Shown here in pieces: positions 25,897-35,747 of a stretch of 64,000 nucleotides of DNA. The notes under the pieces are model-generated. The model worked only from the letters and a program-made list of their open reading frames with translations. It ran no database searches and was not told the origin of the DNA. The first letter of the stretch is position 1. Each line of letters opens with the position of its first letter. The stretch is from Ideonella oryzae (lineage in GTDB: Bacteria > Pseudomonadota > Gammaproteobacteria > Burkholderiales > Burkholderiaceae_C), in assembly GCF_024055665.1 (NCBI RefSeq), contig NZ_JAMXMC010000002.1, positions 310,001 through 374,000 of the forward strand. The letters run 5' to 3'. A program made the translations under genes and the position numbers.

Positions 25897-26382
25897 TCAG
25901 CGCCGGGCGGCGCTGGTCTCGGCCGGGCGCAGCACGACGGCGGCCTTGTCCAGCACGCCGTTGACGTACTTGTGGCCGTCGGTGCCACCAAAGCTCTTGG
26001 CCAGTTCCACCGCCTCGTTGATGGCCACCTTGTAGGGCACGTCCAGGCAGTGCTTGAGCTCGTAGGCGCCGATCAGCAGCACGGCATGTTCGACCGGTGA
26101 GAGCTCGGTGGTGGGGCGGTCCACATGGGCTCCCAGCACGCTGTCCAGATCGGCAGCCTCGGCGATGCAGCCATGCAGCAGGGCATCGAAATGCGCCTGG
26201 TCGGCGCGCTCGAAGTCACCCTGCTCGCGCATGTGGGCATCGATGGTGCCGGCCTCGGCGCCGGAGATCAGCCATTCGTACAGGCCTTGCAGGGCCAGCT
26301 CGCGCGAGCGGCGGCGGGCGGACTTGGGCGCCGAACGCTTGTTGGGGGCGGGGCGGGCCGGGTTGGGGGAGGTCGCGCTCAC
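25897..26382 (-). CDS. nusB: Transcription antitermination protein NusB
   Basis: A 161-residue all-helical RNA-binding protein that, with NusE (S10), binds boxA in rRNA leaders. Typical blocks are [31 protein letters not shown] and [31 protein letters not shown] in interrupted order. The start is the GTG at 26382, overlapping the ribH stop as GTGA. Linkage of ribH and nusB is a common bacterial arrangement. Confidence 0.96.
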   Translation of the reverse strand: MSATSPNPARPAPNKRSAPKSARRRSRELALQGLYEWLISGAEAGTIDAHMREQGDFERADQAHFDALLHGCIAEAADLDSVLGAHVDRPTTELSPVEHAVLLIGAYELKHCLDVPYKVAINEAVELAKSFGGTDGHKYVNGVLDKAAVVLRPAETSAARR

Positions 26383-26843
26383 GGCAGTTCGTTCAGCAGG
26401 TTGGCCATCTCGATGGCGACGCGGGCGGCGTCGCGACCCTTTTCCTCGGTGCGGGCCCAGGCCTGGGCCTCGTTCTCCACCGTGAGGATGGCGTTGGCAA
26501 TGGGGATCTGATGGTCCAGGCTGACACGGGTCACGCCCGCGCCGCTTTCGTTGGACACCAGCTCGAAGTGGTAGGTTTCGCCGCGGATGATGCAGCCCAG
26601 GGCGATCAGTGCGTCGTAGTCGTCGCTGTCGGCCAAGGCTTGCAGGGCCAGCGGCACCTCCAGGGCGCCGGGCACGGTCAGTTGCTGGACGTCCTCGGCG
26701 CGCACGCCGCAGGCGGCCAGCTCGGCCAGGCAGCACTCGGCCAGCTTGCCGGTGATGGCGTCGTTGAAGCGGGCCCGCACGATCCCGATGGTCAGCCCCT
26801 GGCCGTCCAGCGAACCGCTCTGTCCCTTGTCAGCGTCTTGCAT
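26379..26843 (-). CDS. ribH: 6,7-dimethyl-8-ribityllumazine synthase
   Basis: A 154-residue lumazine synthase, the penultimate step of riboflavin synthesis. It condenses the pyrimidine from RibD with 3,4-dihydroxy-2-butanone 4-phosphate from RibB. Family motifs are [38 protein letters not shown] and the 3' part [18 protein letters not shown]. It sits between ribBA (16-bp gap) and nusB (4-bp overlap). Confidence 0.97.
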   Translation of the reverse strand: MQDADKGQSGSLDGQGLTIGIVRARFNDAITGKLAECCLAELAACGVRAEDVQQLTVPGALEVPLALQALADSDDYDALIALGCIIRGETYHFELVSNESGAGVTRVSLDHQIPIANAILTVENEAQAWARTEEKGRDAARVAIEMANLLNELP

Positions 26844-26859
26844 GGGTGTTCTTCCGGGG

Positions 26860-27960
26860 TCAGGGTTGGTCGTCGGGGCGGACGAAGCCGGTCACTTCCA
26901 GGCCGTAGCCGGTCATGCTGGGCATGCGGCGCGGGCTGGCCAGCAGCTTCATCCGGCTCACGCCCACGGTCCGCAGGATCTGGGCGCCCACGCCGTAGGT
27001 GCGCAGGTCCACCGCATGGGGCGCGCGGGGTTCGTCACCGGGCAGCAGGCGGTCCAGCAGCGCGTCGCCGTTGTCTTTGCCGCAGTTCAGCAGCACGACC
27101 ACGCCCTTGCCCGCACGCTGCAAGGTGTTCAGGGCCTGGGGCAGCGGCCAGGAGTGGGCGCAGGGGCCGGCGTCCAGCATGTCCAGCACCGACAGGGGCT
27201 CGTGCACACGCACCAGCACTTCCTCGCCAGGTGCCCACTGACCCAGGGTCAGGGCCAGGTGCACGCCACCGGAGCGGTCGCGGAACACGTGGCTGTCGAA
27301 GGTGCCCTGGGCGGTCTGCAGCGAGCGTTGTCCGACCCGGGTGACCAGGGTTTCGTTGCGGCTGCGGTACTGGATCAGGTCGGCGATGGTGCCGATCTTC
27401 AGGCCGTGCTCCTCGGCAAAGCGCTGCAGATCCGGCAGGCGGGCCATGGTGCCGTCGTCGTTCATCACCTCACAGATGACGGCCGCAGGGGTCAGGCCGG
27501 CCATGGCGGCCAGGTCGCAACCCGCTTCGGTGTGACCGGCGCGCATCAGCACGCCGCCGTCCTGCGCCTGCAGGGGGAAGATGTGGCCAGGCTGCACCAG
27601 GTCGCTGGCCTTGGCGTCACGCGCCACGGCAGCCTGCACGGTGCGAGCCCGGTCGGCGGCGGAGATGCCGGTGGTCACGCCCTCGGCGGCTTCGATGGAC
27701 ACGGTGAAGGCAGTGCCATGCGGGGCGCCGTTGCGCACCGTCATCGGCTGCAGGTGCAGCTTTTCGCAGCGTTCGCGGGTGAGCGTCAGGCAGATCAACC
27801 CCCGGCCGAACTTGGCCATGAAGTTGATCGCTTCGGGGGTGACATGGTCGGCGGCCAGGATCAGGTCGCCTTCGTTCTCACGGTCTTCTTCGTCGACCAG
27901 GATCACCATGCGACCGGCGGCCAGTTCGGCCACCAGCTCGGGAACAGGGGAGATGGGCAT
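26860..27960 (-). CDS. ribBA: 3,4-dihydroxy-2-butanone 4-phosphate synthase with decayed GTP cyclohydrolase II domain
   Basis: A 366-residue fusion. The first ~200 residues are an intact Rib[40 protein letters not shown] and [12 protein letters not shown] all carry the catalytic acids and histidine. The rest aligns to RibA, but the zinc-cysteine block (normally HSECLTGDVFGSLRCDCG) reads [20 protein letters not shown]. The three zinc cysteines are therefore not conserved, and GTP cyclohydrolase activity is unlikely. Such RibBX-type proteins are known in Proteobacteria that encode a separate RibA. It follows ribD by 21 bp. Confidence 0.93.
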   Translation of the reverse strand: MPISPVPELVAELAAGRMVILVDEEDRENEGDLILAADHVTPEAINFMAKFGRGLICLTLTRERCEKLHLQPMTVRNGAPHGTAFTVSIEAAEGVTTGISAADRARTVQAAVARDAKASDLVQPGHIFPLQAQDGGVLMRAGHTEAGCDLAAMAGLTPAAVICEVMNDDGTMARLPDLQRFAEEHGLKIGTIADLIQYRSRNETLVTRVGQRSLQTAQGTFDSHVFRDRSGGVHLALTLGQWAPGEEVLVRVHEPLSVLDMLDAGPCAHSWPLPQALNTLQRAGKGVVVLLNCGKDNGDALLDRLLPGDEPRAPHAVDLRTYGVGAQILRTVGVSRMKLLASPRRMPSMTGYGLEVTGFVRPDDQP

Positions 27961-27981
27961 CCCCAGATTGTAGGCGGGCTG

Positions 27982-29130
27982 TCAGGTCGGCGTGGCTGTC
28001 CTGCGTCGCAGCAGCAGCCGCAGATCGTCGCCGACACGGGTCTGGTCGTGAAATGCGTAACGCCAGGCGCCATCCAGTGCTTGCAGGGGCGGCAGGGCGG
28101 CCAGGCCCCGGCCTTGGCCCAGGAGCATAGGGGCCAGATAGACCAGGCATTCGTCCACCAGGTCGGCGGCGATCAGGCTGCCGTTCAGGCGTGGACCGGC
28201 TTCGACGTGGAGCTCGTTGATGGGCCGGCGGGACAGATCGGCGATGACCGCAGCCAGGTCCACCCGGCCGCTCGCGCCACCAGCGCTCGGCAGCGCGACG
28301 ATCTCGGCGCCGCGGTCGGCAATGGCGGCCCGTCGCTCCGGGGTGGGGTCGGCCACGTAGAAGACCAGCGGGCCATCGACCTCGAACAGGCGGGCCGACG
28401 GGGGCGTGTCAAGCCGGGCATCCACCACCGCCCGCAGAGGTTGCCTGGGCGTGTCCACCAGCCGTACGTCCAGCCGCGGGTCATCCGCCAGCACCGTGCC
28501 CACGCCCGTGAGCAGGGTGCCGGCCCGGCGGCGCCAGGCATGGCCATCTCGGCGGGCCTCGGGGCTGGTGATCCACTGGCTCACGCCATTCTCTAGGGCC
28601 GTTCGTCCGTCCAGGGATGCTGCGACCTTCAGCCGCACCCAAGAGCGGCCGGTGCGCATGCGGTGGAAGAAGCCCAGGTTGAGCGCCTCCACCGCGGCGG
28701 TGGCCTCGGCTGGGCTGTCCACGACGGTGATGCCGGCGGCCCTCAGCCGCGACAGTCCCTGGCCGTTGACCAAGGGGTTGGGGTCACCCGCAGCCACCAC
28801 CACCTTGCCCACGCCGGCGGCCACCAGGGCGTCGCAGCAGGGCGGGGTGCGACCGTGGTGGGCGCAGGGCTCCAGCGTCACATACGCCGTGGCACCACGG
28901 ACGTCGTGGCCGCGGGCAGCGGCATCTCGCAACGCCATGACCTCGGCGTGGGCCTGGCCCGCCGGCTGGGTGTGGCCTTCTCCCAGCACCCTGCCGTCCT
29001 CCGACGTGATGACGCAACCCACCCGCGGGTTGGGCTCGGTCAGCCCGACCGCCGCCTCTGACAGGGCCTGCGCTCGTGCCATGAAGACAGCATCCTGAGG
29101 GGTGAATACGAGGGAAGAAGGCTGGGACAT
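27982..29130 (-). CDS. ribD: Bifunctional riboflavin deaminase/reductase
   Basis: A 382-residue two-domain enzyme that deaminates and then reduces the pyrimidine intermediate of riboflavin. The N-terminal deaminase has the zinc site His61-x-Glu63 (GQAHAEVMAL), Cys89 and Cys98 (LEPCAHHGRTPPCC). The C-terminal reductase starts near RSWVRLKVAASLDGRTA and includes HVEAGPRLNGSLI. The ATG at 29130 leads straight into the conserved region. It heads the ribD-ribBA-ribH-nusB set; ribE (riboflavin synthase) is not present in the usual place between ribD and ribBA, and no FMN riboswitch is seen upstream. Confidence 0.95.
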   Translation of the reverse strand: MSQPSSLVFTPQDAVFMARAQALSEAAVGLTEPNPRVGCVITSEDGRVLGEGHTQPAGQAHAEVMALRDAAARGHDVRGATAYVTLEPCAHHGRTPPCCDALVAAGVGKVVVAAGDPNPLVNGQGLSRLRAAGITVVDSPAEATAAVEALNLGFFHRMRTGRSWVRLKVAASLDGRTALENGVSQWITSPEARRDGHAWRRRAGTLLTGVGTVLADDPRLDVRLVDTPRQPLRAVVDARLDTPPSARLFEVDGPLVFYVADPTPERRAAIADRGAEIVALPSAGGASGRVDLAAVIADLSRRPINELHVEAGPRLNGSLIAADLVDECLVYLAPMLLGQGRGLAALPPLQALDGAWRYAFHDQTRVGDDLRLLLRRRTATPT

Positions 29131-29283
29131 GGGGTGTGAGCGAGCGTCGGCATCGTCTCGATGTGGGGATTCTCCCCCCAAAGGTGGGCACACCGAGGGG
29201 GGAATGACATCCACGGCGACCTGTTCCCAGAATCCTCGACATCGCGAAATACATCGGGCATCCGAGTCCGACAGGGAGAGGAC

Positions 29284-29868
29284 ATGAGGCGAGGATTCGA
29301 GGGGGCGGTCCAGCCGCGTCGGAGGACGCAGCATGGCGTGACGCTGATCGAGACCACTTTGGTGGTGGGCATCGCTGCTGTGCTGATGGGGCTGGCGGCA
29401 CCTTCCATGCAGGCCACCCTTCACCGCCAGGCCATTCTGGCGGAGGCCAAGCTGCTTCGTGAAGGGATCCATCAGGCGCGTTCTGAGGCAGTGCGGCGCG
29501 GCGAGATGGTGGTTCTATGTGCCCTGGATCCCGAACCCCAGTCGGAAGGGCCGTTGCGTTGCGCGTCTTCGGGCAAGGACTGGAGCCATGGCTGGCAGGT
29601 CTTCCTGGACCGCGATGGCAGTGGAGACCAGGATGAGGGTGACACCGTCTTGATGGTGCACCAGCAGCGGTCAGTGGTCGGCACAGTGACGGCGACCTTG
29701 CGTTCGATCAGTTTTCACCCACTTGGCTTCTCGACCAGTGCGGCCTCCCATTTCCGGTATGTCCCTCCTGGCCAACCGGCCGACGCGCGAGGTGTGCCTG
29801 GCAGTCTGCTGGTCTGCGTGAACAAGCCCGGGCGGGTTCGGTTGATCGAGACAGACGACTGTGCGTGA
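29284..29868 (+). CDS. fimT: Minor pseudopilin FimT/GspH family
   Basis: A 194-residue minor pilin. A 19-residue type III leader ends QHG before VTLIETTLVVGIAAVL, so prepilin peptidase cleaves after Gly and the +5 Glu is present. The rest is the GspH/FimT globular domain (LREGIHQARSEAVRRGEMVVLC, WSHGWQVFLDRDGSGD). The ATG at 29284 has GGAGAGG just upstream; a longer frame from 29161 is spurious. FimT proteins in some bacteria bind DNA for uptake. It is the first gene of the pilVWXY1E operon and is divergent from ribD. Confidence 0.92.
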   Translation: MRRGFEGAVQPRRRTQHGVTLIETTLVVGIAAVLMGLAAPSMQATLHRQAILAEAKLLREGIHQARSEAVRRGEMVVLCALDPEPQSEGPLRCASSGKDWSHGWQVFLDRDGSGDQDEGDTVLMVHQQRSVVGTVTATLRSISFHPLGFSTSAASHFRYVPPGQPADARGVPGSLLVCVNKPGRVRLIETDDCA

Positions 29869-29871
29869 ACC

Positions 29872-30477
29872 ATGGGCGAACACTGTTTGACTTGGCCGGA
29901 TACCGCAGGCTCCGCGAAGCCAGTCGAGCGACGGTCTGTGTTGACAAGCGGTTCCCATCGGCGCGTTCGCGGGGCGACTCTTGTCGAGGTGCTGGTGGCC
30001 ATCCTCATTGTTTCCATCGGCATGTTGGCCATGGCGGGGTTGCTGGGCAACGCCACGCGCTTTGGCAAGACAGCAGAGTTCCGGGCGATCGCCACGCTGC
30101 TGGCATCGGACATGGCCGATCGCATGCGGGCGAACTTCGGGGCGCCAGCGGGTGCCGTTTACGCCAAGGTGACGCCTTCCATTTTGGCCAAAGGTATTCC
30201 GGCGGCCGCAGATTGTGTGAATCCCGATGTCTGCACTCAGACGGAGATGGCGGCCCAGGACGTGGCGGCTTGGGAGGCGGCCTTGTTCAAGGCACTGCCC
30301 AGTGGAACCGGCTACATCAGTGCGAACACGGACTACAACCTGTTTGACGTCTGGGTGATTTGGCGAGAGACAGACGCAGATTCCGCTGCGGCGGCCGGTG
30401 TTGGCAAGGATGGGTGTCCTCCCCACTTCTCTGTTGAGGGGGCACCCCGCTGCATGCACTTCCGTGTGGGGCTGTGA
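29872..30477 (+). CDS. pilV: Type IV pilus modification protein PilV
   Basis: A 201-residue minor pilin with a long leader (about 34 residues) ending RRVRG before ATLVEVLVAILIVSIGMLAMAGL; the +5 Glu is present. DMADRMRANFGAP and the C-terminal ...CMHFRVGL are typical of PilV. PilV belongs to the minor-pilin complex that primes pilus assembly and sits at the tip. The start lies three bases beyond the fimT stop. The long leader means a start further in is possible, but no better codon with a ribosome site was found. Confidence 0.9.
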   Translation: MGEHCLTWPDTAGSAKPVERRSVLTSGSHRRVRGATLVEVLVAILIVSIGMLAMAGLLGNATRFGKTAEFRAIATLLASDMADRMRANFGAPAGAVYAKVTPSILAKGIPAAADCVNPDVCTQTEMAAQDVAAWEAALFKALPSGTGYISANTDYNLFDVWVIWRETDADSAAAAGVGKDGCPPHFSVEGAPRCMHFRVGL

Positions 30478-30487
30478 GGGCATTGGG

Positions 30488-31342
30488 ATGAAGATGTCGG
30501 TTCCCCGATCCTGGCAGCATGGCTTCACCCTGGTCGAACTCATGGTGGCCATGGTGATCGGCCTGGTGCTCCTTGCTGCCATGTATTCCGGCTACCTCGC
30601 GTCCAGCCGCACCACAGGCGTGGGGCGTGCGCTGTCCCAGATTGCCGAAGATGCCAGCGCCGCCATGGGGGTGCTGCGCAGCCAAGTCAATGCAGCGGCA
30701 TACAGTGCACCTGTGGGTGGGGCGGCTGGGCCCGGGACGGGCTTCACCCACCACGCATCCACCGGCGATTGGGTGCGGGGCTGCGACACCGATTTTGCGG
30801 ACATGACGCAGCCCATCGGCTTGTTGACCTGCGGTGCCAGTGGCTCGAATGCGCTGGCCGTGGCCTATGAGGCCCACGAATTCAACAGCATCACGAAGCT
30901 GGTTGCTGGCGCGAGAGTGCCGATGGACTGCCTGGGCAACGCATTGCCGTTGACCAGTGGCTACTACCTGTCCTACAGCCGGTTCTACATCAAGGACAAC
31001 GCGCTCTATTGCATGGGGCCAGGCAATGCGGGCGGCCAGGCGCTGGTCGACAACATCTCGGGCATGCGGATCACCTATGGCGTGGCGGCTCCGGGAAGCC
31101 ACGTGGCTGCGTCCTACAAGAGCGCTTCGGAGGTGGATGCTGCGGGCACCTGGCCTCGGGTGGTCGCTGTTCGAGTGTGCCTGGTGGTCCGCAGTGCAGA
31201 CCCTGTCCTGGATTCGCCGACACCGTATCAGGACTGTGATCCGTTTGAAGAGAGCAAGGTCCCGGGGGCAGGTGACCGCCGCATGTACCGGACCTTCACA
31301 TCCACGTTCGTGATTCAGAACCGGAGGGGGACTGCACTGTGA
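30488..31342 (+). CDS. pilW: Type IV pilus minor pilin PilW
   Basis: A 284-residue minor pilin. The short leader ends SWQHG before FTLVELMVAMVIGLVLL, with the +5 Glu. The body contains the PilW features VGRALSQIAEDASAAMGVL, a cysteine-rich middle (RGCDTDFAD, GLLTCGASGS, DNALYCMGPGN) and a final YRTFTSTFVIQNR. The ATG at 30488 is preceded by GAGGG. Its TGA overlaps the pilX ATG by one base. Confidence 0.92.
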   Translation: MKMSVPRSWQHGFTLVELMVAMVIGLVLLAAMYSGYLASSRTTGVGRALSQIAEDASAAMGVLRSQVNAAAYSAPVGGAAGPGTGFTHHASTGDWVRGCDTDFADMTQPIGLLTCGASGSNALAVAYEAHEFNSITKLVAGARVPMDCLGNALPLTSGYYLSYSRFYIKDNALYCMGPGNAGGQALVDNISGMRITYGVAAPGSHVAASYKSASEVDAAGTWPRVVAVRVCLVVRSADPVLDSPTPYQDCDPFEESKVPGAGDRRMYRTFTSTFVIQNRRGTAL

Positions 31343-31902
31343 TGAACGTACGTCTACAGATCACGGCGGGAGCAAGAGTCCAGCGGGGCGTTGTTCTTAT
31401 CGTCGCGCTGGTGATGCTAGCGATCATTGCGCTGATGTCCGTTTCCGTCATGCGTGCCTCCCTGGCCTCCGACCTGATCGTCAACAACGTGCGGGCGCAG
31501 AGTTTGGCCCAGCAATCGGCCGAGCTGGCGTTGCGCTACTGTGAGCGGCAGGCCAATGCCGACGTGCAGTCTGGTCGGGCTGCTTTCATCCTGCCGGCGC
31601 TGGATGACGACGATGGCGACCCAGCCAATGGACGTCCTACCCGCTGGAACACCTTCTCCAACTGGTTCGGTGGCAGTGCGGTGGCGGTGACTGTGCCTGA
31701 TGCGGTGGTGGTGTCTGTGGACAGTCCAGTGAAGCCGCCTAACCCGCAGTGCCTGCCTGAGTACACGGTGCTCAACGATGGCACCACCACGATTGTTCTG
31801 ATCACCGCACGCGGCTTCAGTCCCGATCATCGGCAGGATGTCATCGGACGGACTCTGGCGGGGTCAGTGGTCTGGCTTCAGTCCATGCTGAGGTTCAACT
31901 GA
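31342..31902 (+). CDS. pilX: Type IV pilus minor pilin PilX
   Basis: A 186-residue minor pilin with leader ending VQRG before VVLIVALVMLAIIALMSVSV. It lacks the Glu at +5, as is normal for PilX/GspK-type tip subunits that do not need to pair with a neighbour. The rest (QSLAQQSAELALRYCE) is a PilX marker. The start is ATG at 31342, with a GTG one codon earlier. It is translationally coupled to pilW. Confidence 0.9.
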   Translation: MNVRLQITAGARVQRGVVLIVALVMLAIIALMSVSVMRASLASDLIVNNVRAQSLAQQSAELALRYCERQANADVQSGRAAFILPALDDDDGDPANGRPTRWNTFSNWFGGSAVAVTVPDAVVVSVDSPVKPPNPQCLPEYTVLNDGTTTIVLITARGFSPDHRQDVIGRTLAGSVVWLQSMLRFN

Positions 31903-31938
31903 TTCTCTGCCAGTAGACCGGCATCAGGAATTCGCCAC

Positions 31939-34900
31939 ATGAGATCGTTTCAGGGCACCAGGATCCGAAACCGGGTCTGTCTGCTGACCGCGATGGCGGC
32001 ATGCGCGACCTGGGCCACCGAGCCTTCGCAGAGGCCGCTGACCAGCCAGTCCGGTTCGACCCCTCTGCCGAATGTGATGACCACGATCGACGATTCCGGC
32101 TCGATGCTGTCGGATGCGATGCCAGAGGGGACGTTTTCGGTGAACGGGAAGAGCGTTTCGCTCCTCTCCAAGTGGGTGGCGGGGTTCCCTGGGGATCCTC
32201 GCAAGGGAACCACCTATGGCGATTGCTACGCTCCTGCTGACCCTGCATCCACGAGCACCTACCAGCGCTGGTACCGGTCTCCGGACATCAACACCATCTG
32301 GTACAACCCGGAGGTCCGTTATCGCCCATGGCTCAAGCCAAAGCCTGCGCCGGATGGGTCCGGTGTGCGCATGAGCAATGTGGCTGATCCCAAGAAGGCG
32401 CCCTGGGATCCTGTGACGACCGGTCTGAGTCCGGCCACCTTTGATCTGGTGACCAAGCGCAGCATCAACACGACCTGGTGCACCGGCTCAAGCGCGACCA
32501 GCAGTGGTAGCAAGAACTTCAGCCCTGGCATTTACTATCGTCTGAAGACTCCGACTTCGGCTCCCGACGTGGCGGGCAACTTCGTGCTCTACGACGTCAA
32601 TGGCGTGGATGGTCCCTATTCGCCTGACCTGAAATCGGCCGATCGCACCGACTGCGCAGGTACCAAGTGCACCCAGGCCGAGGAGATTCAGAACTTCGCC
32701 AACTGGTTCACCTACTACCGCATGCGTGAATCGATGGCCAAGGCCGCGGTGACCGAGTCCTTCTTCAACTTCAAGGACAAGCTGCGGGCCGGTTGGGGGC
32801 GCATCAACAAAACGACTGCCACCAAGGTTGACGGTACCGCCGCGACCAAGAGCTTCTCGATCGTGGAACTCGGCGTCAAGCAATTGGACGCCACTCAGCT
32901 GGAGACCATGCTGACCGGTGTGCAGGGCATTCAGTCCTGGCCCTCCACGCCGCTGCGTACCGCACTGGACGGAGTGGGCCAGTACTTTTACAAGCGCACC
33001 GACAGCTACAGCCCCTGGATGACCACACCGGGTGACACCTCGGCGCCCGGCAACGTGAAGCTGGCCTGTCGGCGCACGGTCAACGTGCTGACCACCGATG
33101 GCTATTACAACGACAGCTACACCGCCGCAAGTGACCAGGACACCACGGCCAGTTCCTTCAGCTATCCCTACGACGAGGCGCATCCGGACCAGAACCCTGG
33201 CAACTACAGTCCCTACACCTACACGCCGGGCCGGCCCTTCACCGACGCGCCCGGAAAGTACAGCAACACGTTGGCCGATGCAGCGATGCGTTGGTACGTC
33301 GAGGATTTGGACCCCAGCATTGCGAACAAGGTGGCGCCGATCGATGGCGACATCGCGTTCTGGCAGCACTTGACGCAGTTCACGGTGGGCATTGGCGTGA
33401 AGGGCACCCTGGATGCCTCGACGGATGCGGCCAAGGCCTCGACGCTGGCGGCACTCACCCAGGGAACGGCGACCTGGCCCGACCCGAGCCAAGGCAACCC
33501 GCAGAAGATCGACGACCTGTGGCACGCGGCGGTCAACACGGGCGGCGATTTCAATTCGGTCAAGAACGTCACCGAGTTGACCCAAGCCTTGTCGGCGGCC
33601 TTCGGCAAGGCCGTAGACAACACGGCAAGCGAGTCCGGTGCGGGCACAGTGGCGTCCACCCTGGCGCTGCAAAACATCAAGTTCGTGCCGGAATACAAGT
33701 CGGGCGCCTGGTACGGCGATGTCTTGGCCTACAAGCTCGACACCAGTGGCAATGTGATCGGTACTTCCCCGGTCTGGAAGGCATCGTCGACCCTGCCAGC
33801 GTTCACGGATCGCAAGCTGTTCACATGGAGTGGCTCCAAGCCAGAGGCGTTCACGATCAAGGGCGTCGATGCCGCCGGCAAGACCCTGATCTCCGCGACC
33901 GAGACGGACGCGGAGAACCTCATCAGCTACATCCGTGGAGATGCATCCAACGAAGGAGCTGCCTCGAGTTACCGCTCCCGGGGTGGGCAGTTCCTGGGCG
34001 ACTTCATCAACTCCCCTCCCGTGTTTGTGAAGAACCTGGTGAACCTGGGGTACGACCAGTTGAGCAACGGCACTTGGAAGGGGGCATACGCTGACTACCT
34101 CGCAACCAAGTCCAGCCGCACCGACGGTGTGGTGGCAGTGGGTGCCAACGCGGGTGTCTTTCATCTTTTCCAAGGGTCCACCGGCAAGGAGGTCTTCGGC
34201 TTCCTGCCGCGGGAGGGCTTTTCGCATTACGCCGCGCTGGCCAGCAAGACCTACGGCAGCAACGACAACTATCACCGCTTCTTCGTGGACGGACCGACGG
34301 TGGAGTCGGACGTCTACATTCAGCCGCGCGGTGAGACCGGTGCGCGCTGGACCAATGTGCTGATCGGCAGCATGGGCGCTGGCGGGCGGGATGTGTTTGC
34401 ATTGCACCTGCCCACGGCCGATCCCTCTGCCGATCTGGGGGCCAGCAATGTGCTCTGGGAGCTCTCCGGTCACGCGGATCTCGGCTATGTGATCGGCGAC
34501 ATCCGTGTCGGGGCCATCCAGGGCGCGACGCTGGCCGACCATTCCGGTTGGTATGCGTTTGTTGGCAACGGGGCCTACAGCAGCAGCGGCAACGCCGCAC
34601 TGTTGGTGGTCGATGTGCAGAGCGGTGCTGTCGTCAAGTCCATCCAGGTGCCCACCTCGGGCGCCAACGGGTTGGGGGGGGTGTACCTGTTGCGCAATGC
34701 GCACCAGGAGGTCTATGCCGCTTATGCCGGCGACCTGCAGGGCAATCTGTGGCGCTTCGACTTCGGCGATGGTGCCAACACGGACAGCTGGAAGGTTTCC
34801 TTTGGGGGGCAGCCGCTGTTCAAGGCGCTTGATTCCGCGGGGGTCGCGCAGCCCATCACGGCTTCACCGATGGTGATCGCCCATCCCAGCCAAGGCTATG

Positions 34901-35727
34901 TGGTGCTGTTCGGGACCGGTAAGTTGTTCGATGAAAGCGACCCGACCAACATGGCCCTCCAGAGCTTCTATGGTGCCTGGGATAACACGGCAGCGGGCAG
35001 TCCTGGCGGCAACGCCAGCCCCTTCTATGCAGCGGTACAGGCTGGTGGAGTCTCTCCCTATCGCAGCGTGTTGGTTCAGCAGACCATCAACACCACCGAT
35101 GTCGTGACGGGAACCAAGGTGGTCAATGGTCAAACGGTGACCACCAACGAGCGGTTCTACAAGGTGTCCTCCAACAGCATCGACTGGACTACGAAGAAGG
35201 GTTGGTATCTGGACCTGAACATCATGGGGGGGCAGCGGGTGGTGTATCCGTCGCAGGGCGTTTTGACCTTCGCCTATATCAACACCATCGTGCCGGCCCA
35301 GCCGGCGGCCCAATGCGAATACAACGTGGGGACAGGCTTCAATTTCGTGATCGACGCCTATTCCGGGGCGGCACCGACAACCCCGGTGTTTGACACCAAC
35401 GGCGATGGGGTGGTGAACAGTTCCGATGCCATCGTGGCCGGCGCGCAGAGTCTGGCCGATGGCGTCGACAAGCTGTTGACCAGCCAACCGGATGTCGTGG
35501 GCGATCAACCGCCGGTGGCCCAATGCTTGGAAGACAAGGAGGGACGTTGTCCTGTGGGCTACTGCCTGACCGTGGCGGTCAACAGCAGTGGGGAGGGGCA
35601 GGAGATGTGCCTGCCCGACAAGTGCACGATCAACCCTGCGGCCTGCCCACCTGCGGCCAGCCATGTGATCACCGATCGGGTGTGGCGCCAGATTCTCAAC
35701 CCGCCCACGCCGGCCGCCGCACCGTGA
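31939..35727 (+). CDS. pilY1: Pilus tip adhesin/mechanosensor PilY1
   Basis: A 1262-residue exported protein. A signal peptide (RVCLLTAMAACATWA) is followed by an open von Willebrand-like region with the metal site DDSGSM (Asp51, Ser53, Ser55). The C-terminal ~550 residues form the PilY1 beta-propeller (QFLGDFINSPPVFVKNL, VAVGANAGVFHLFQG, IGSMGAGGRDVFAL, GNLWRFDFGD). An RGD sits at 666-668 (YIRGD, common in this family). A dockerin-like Ca2+ loop DTNGDGVVNSSD starts at 1152, near the C-terminus, followed by cysteine-rich sequence. PilY1 caps the pilus, aids adhesion and signals surface contact. It follows pilX by 36 bp and precedes pilE. Confidence 0.94.
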   Translation: MRSFQGTRIRNRVCLLTAMAACATWATEPSQRPLTSQSGSTPLPNVMTTIDDSGSMLSDAMPEGTFSVNGKSVSLLSKWVAGFPGDPRKGTTYGDCYAPADPASTSTYQRWYRSPDINTIWYNPEVRYRPWLKPKPAPDGSGVRMSNVADPKKAPWDPVTTGLSPATFDLVTKRSINTTWCTGSSATSSGSKNFSPGIYYRLKTPTSAPDVAGNFVLYDVNGVDGPYSPDLKSADRTDCAGTKCTQAEEIQNFANWFTYYRMRESMAKAAVTESFFNFKDKLRAGWGRINKTTATKVDGTAATKSFSIVELGVKQLDATQLETMLTGVQGIQSWPSTPLRTALDGVGQYFYKRTDSYSPWMTTPGDTSAPGNVKLACRRTVNVLTTDGYYNDSYTAASDQDTTASSFSYPYDEAHPDQNPGNYSPYTYTPGRPFTDAPGKYSNTLADAAMRWYVEDLDPSIANKVAPIDGDIAFWQHLTQFTVGIGVKGTLDASTDAAKASTLAALTQGTATWPDPSQGNPQKIDDLWHAAVNTGGDFNSVKNVTELTQALSAAFGKAVDNTASESGAGTVASTLALQNIKFVPEYKSGAWYGDVLAYKLDTSGNVIGTSPVWKASSTLPAFTDRKLFTWSGSKPEAFTIKGVDAAGKTLISATETDAENLISYIRGDASNEGAASSYRSRGGQFLGDFINSPPVFVKNLVNLGYDQLSNGTWKGAYADYLATKSSRTDGVVAVGANAGVFHLFQGSTGKEVFGFLPREGFSHYAALASKTYGSNDNYHRFFVDGPTVESDVYIQPRGETGARWTNVLIGSMGAGGRDVFALHLPTADPSADLGASNVLWELSGHADLGYVIGDIRVGAIQGATLADHSGWYAFVGNGAYSSSGNAALLVVDVQSGAVVKSIQVPTSGANGLGGVYLLRNAHQEVYAAYAGDLQGNLWRFDFGDGANTDSWKVSFGGQPLFKALDSAGVAQPITASPMVIAHPSQGYVVLFGTGKLFDESDPTNMALQSFYGAWDNTAAGSPGGNASPFYAAVQAGGVSPYRSVLVQQTINTTDVVTGTKVVNGQTVTTNERFYKVSSNSIDWTTKKGWYLDLNIMGGQRVVYPSQGVLTFAYINTIVPAQPAAQCEYNVGTGFNFVIDAYSGAAPTTPVFDTNGDGVVNSSDAIVAGAQSLADGVDKLLTSQPDVVGDQPPVAQCLEDKEGRCPVGYCLTVAVNSSGEGQEMCLPDKCTINPAACPPAASHVITDRVWRQILNPPTPAAAP

Positions 35728-35747
35728 TCAACCCGCGAGACACCGTC

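Noticed and set aside
29131-29283. Possible FMN riboswitch upstream of ribD
   Set aside because: The conserved RFN-element helices (for example AGGGTGAAATTCCC-like and GACCGGCGGT-like segments) are absent from the 150-bp leader.
33934-33942. RGD in PilY1 as a special integrin-binding site
   Set aside because: A YxRGD segment is frequent in PilY1 homologues, so it is reported only as a sequence feature and not as evidence for host binding.
32488-34704. A ~738-codon frame antisense to pilY1
   Set aside because: There are no recognisable domains, and the composition is typical of antisense frames. PilY1 on the plus strand is unambiguous.
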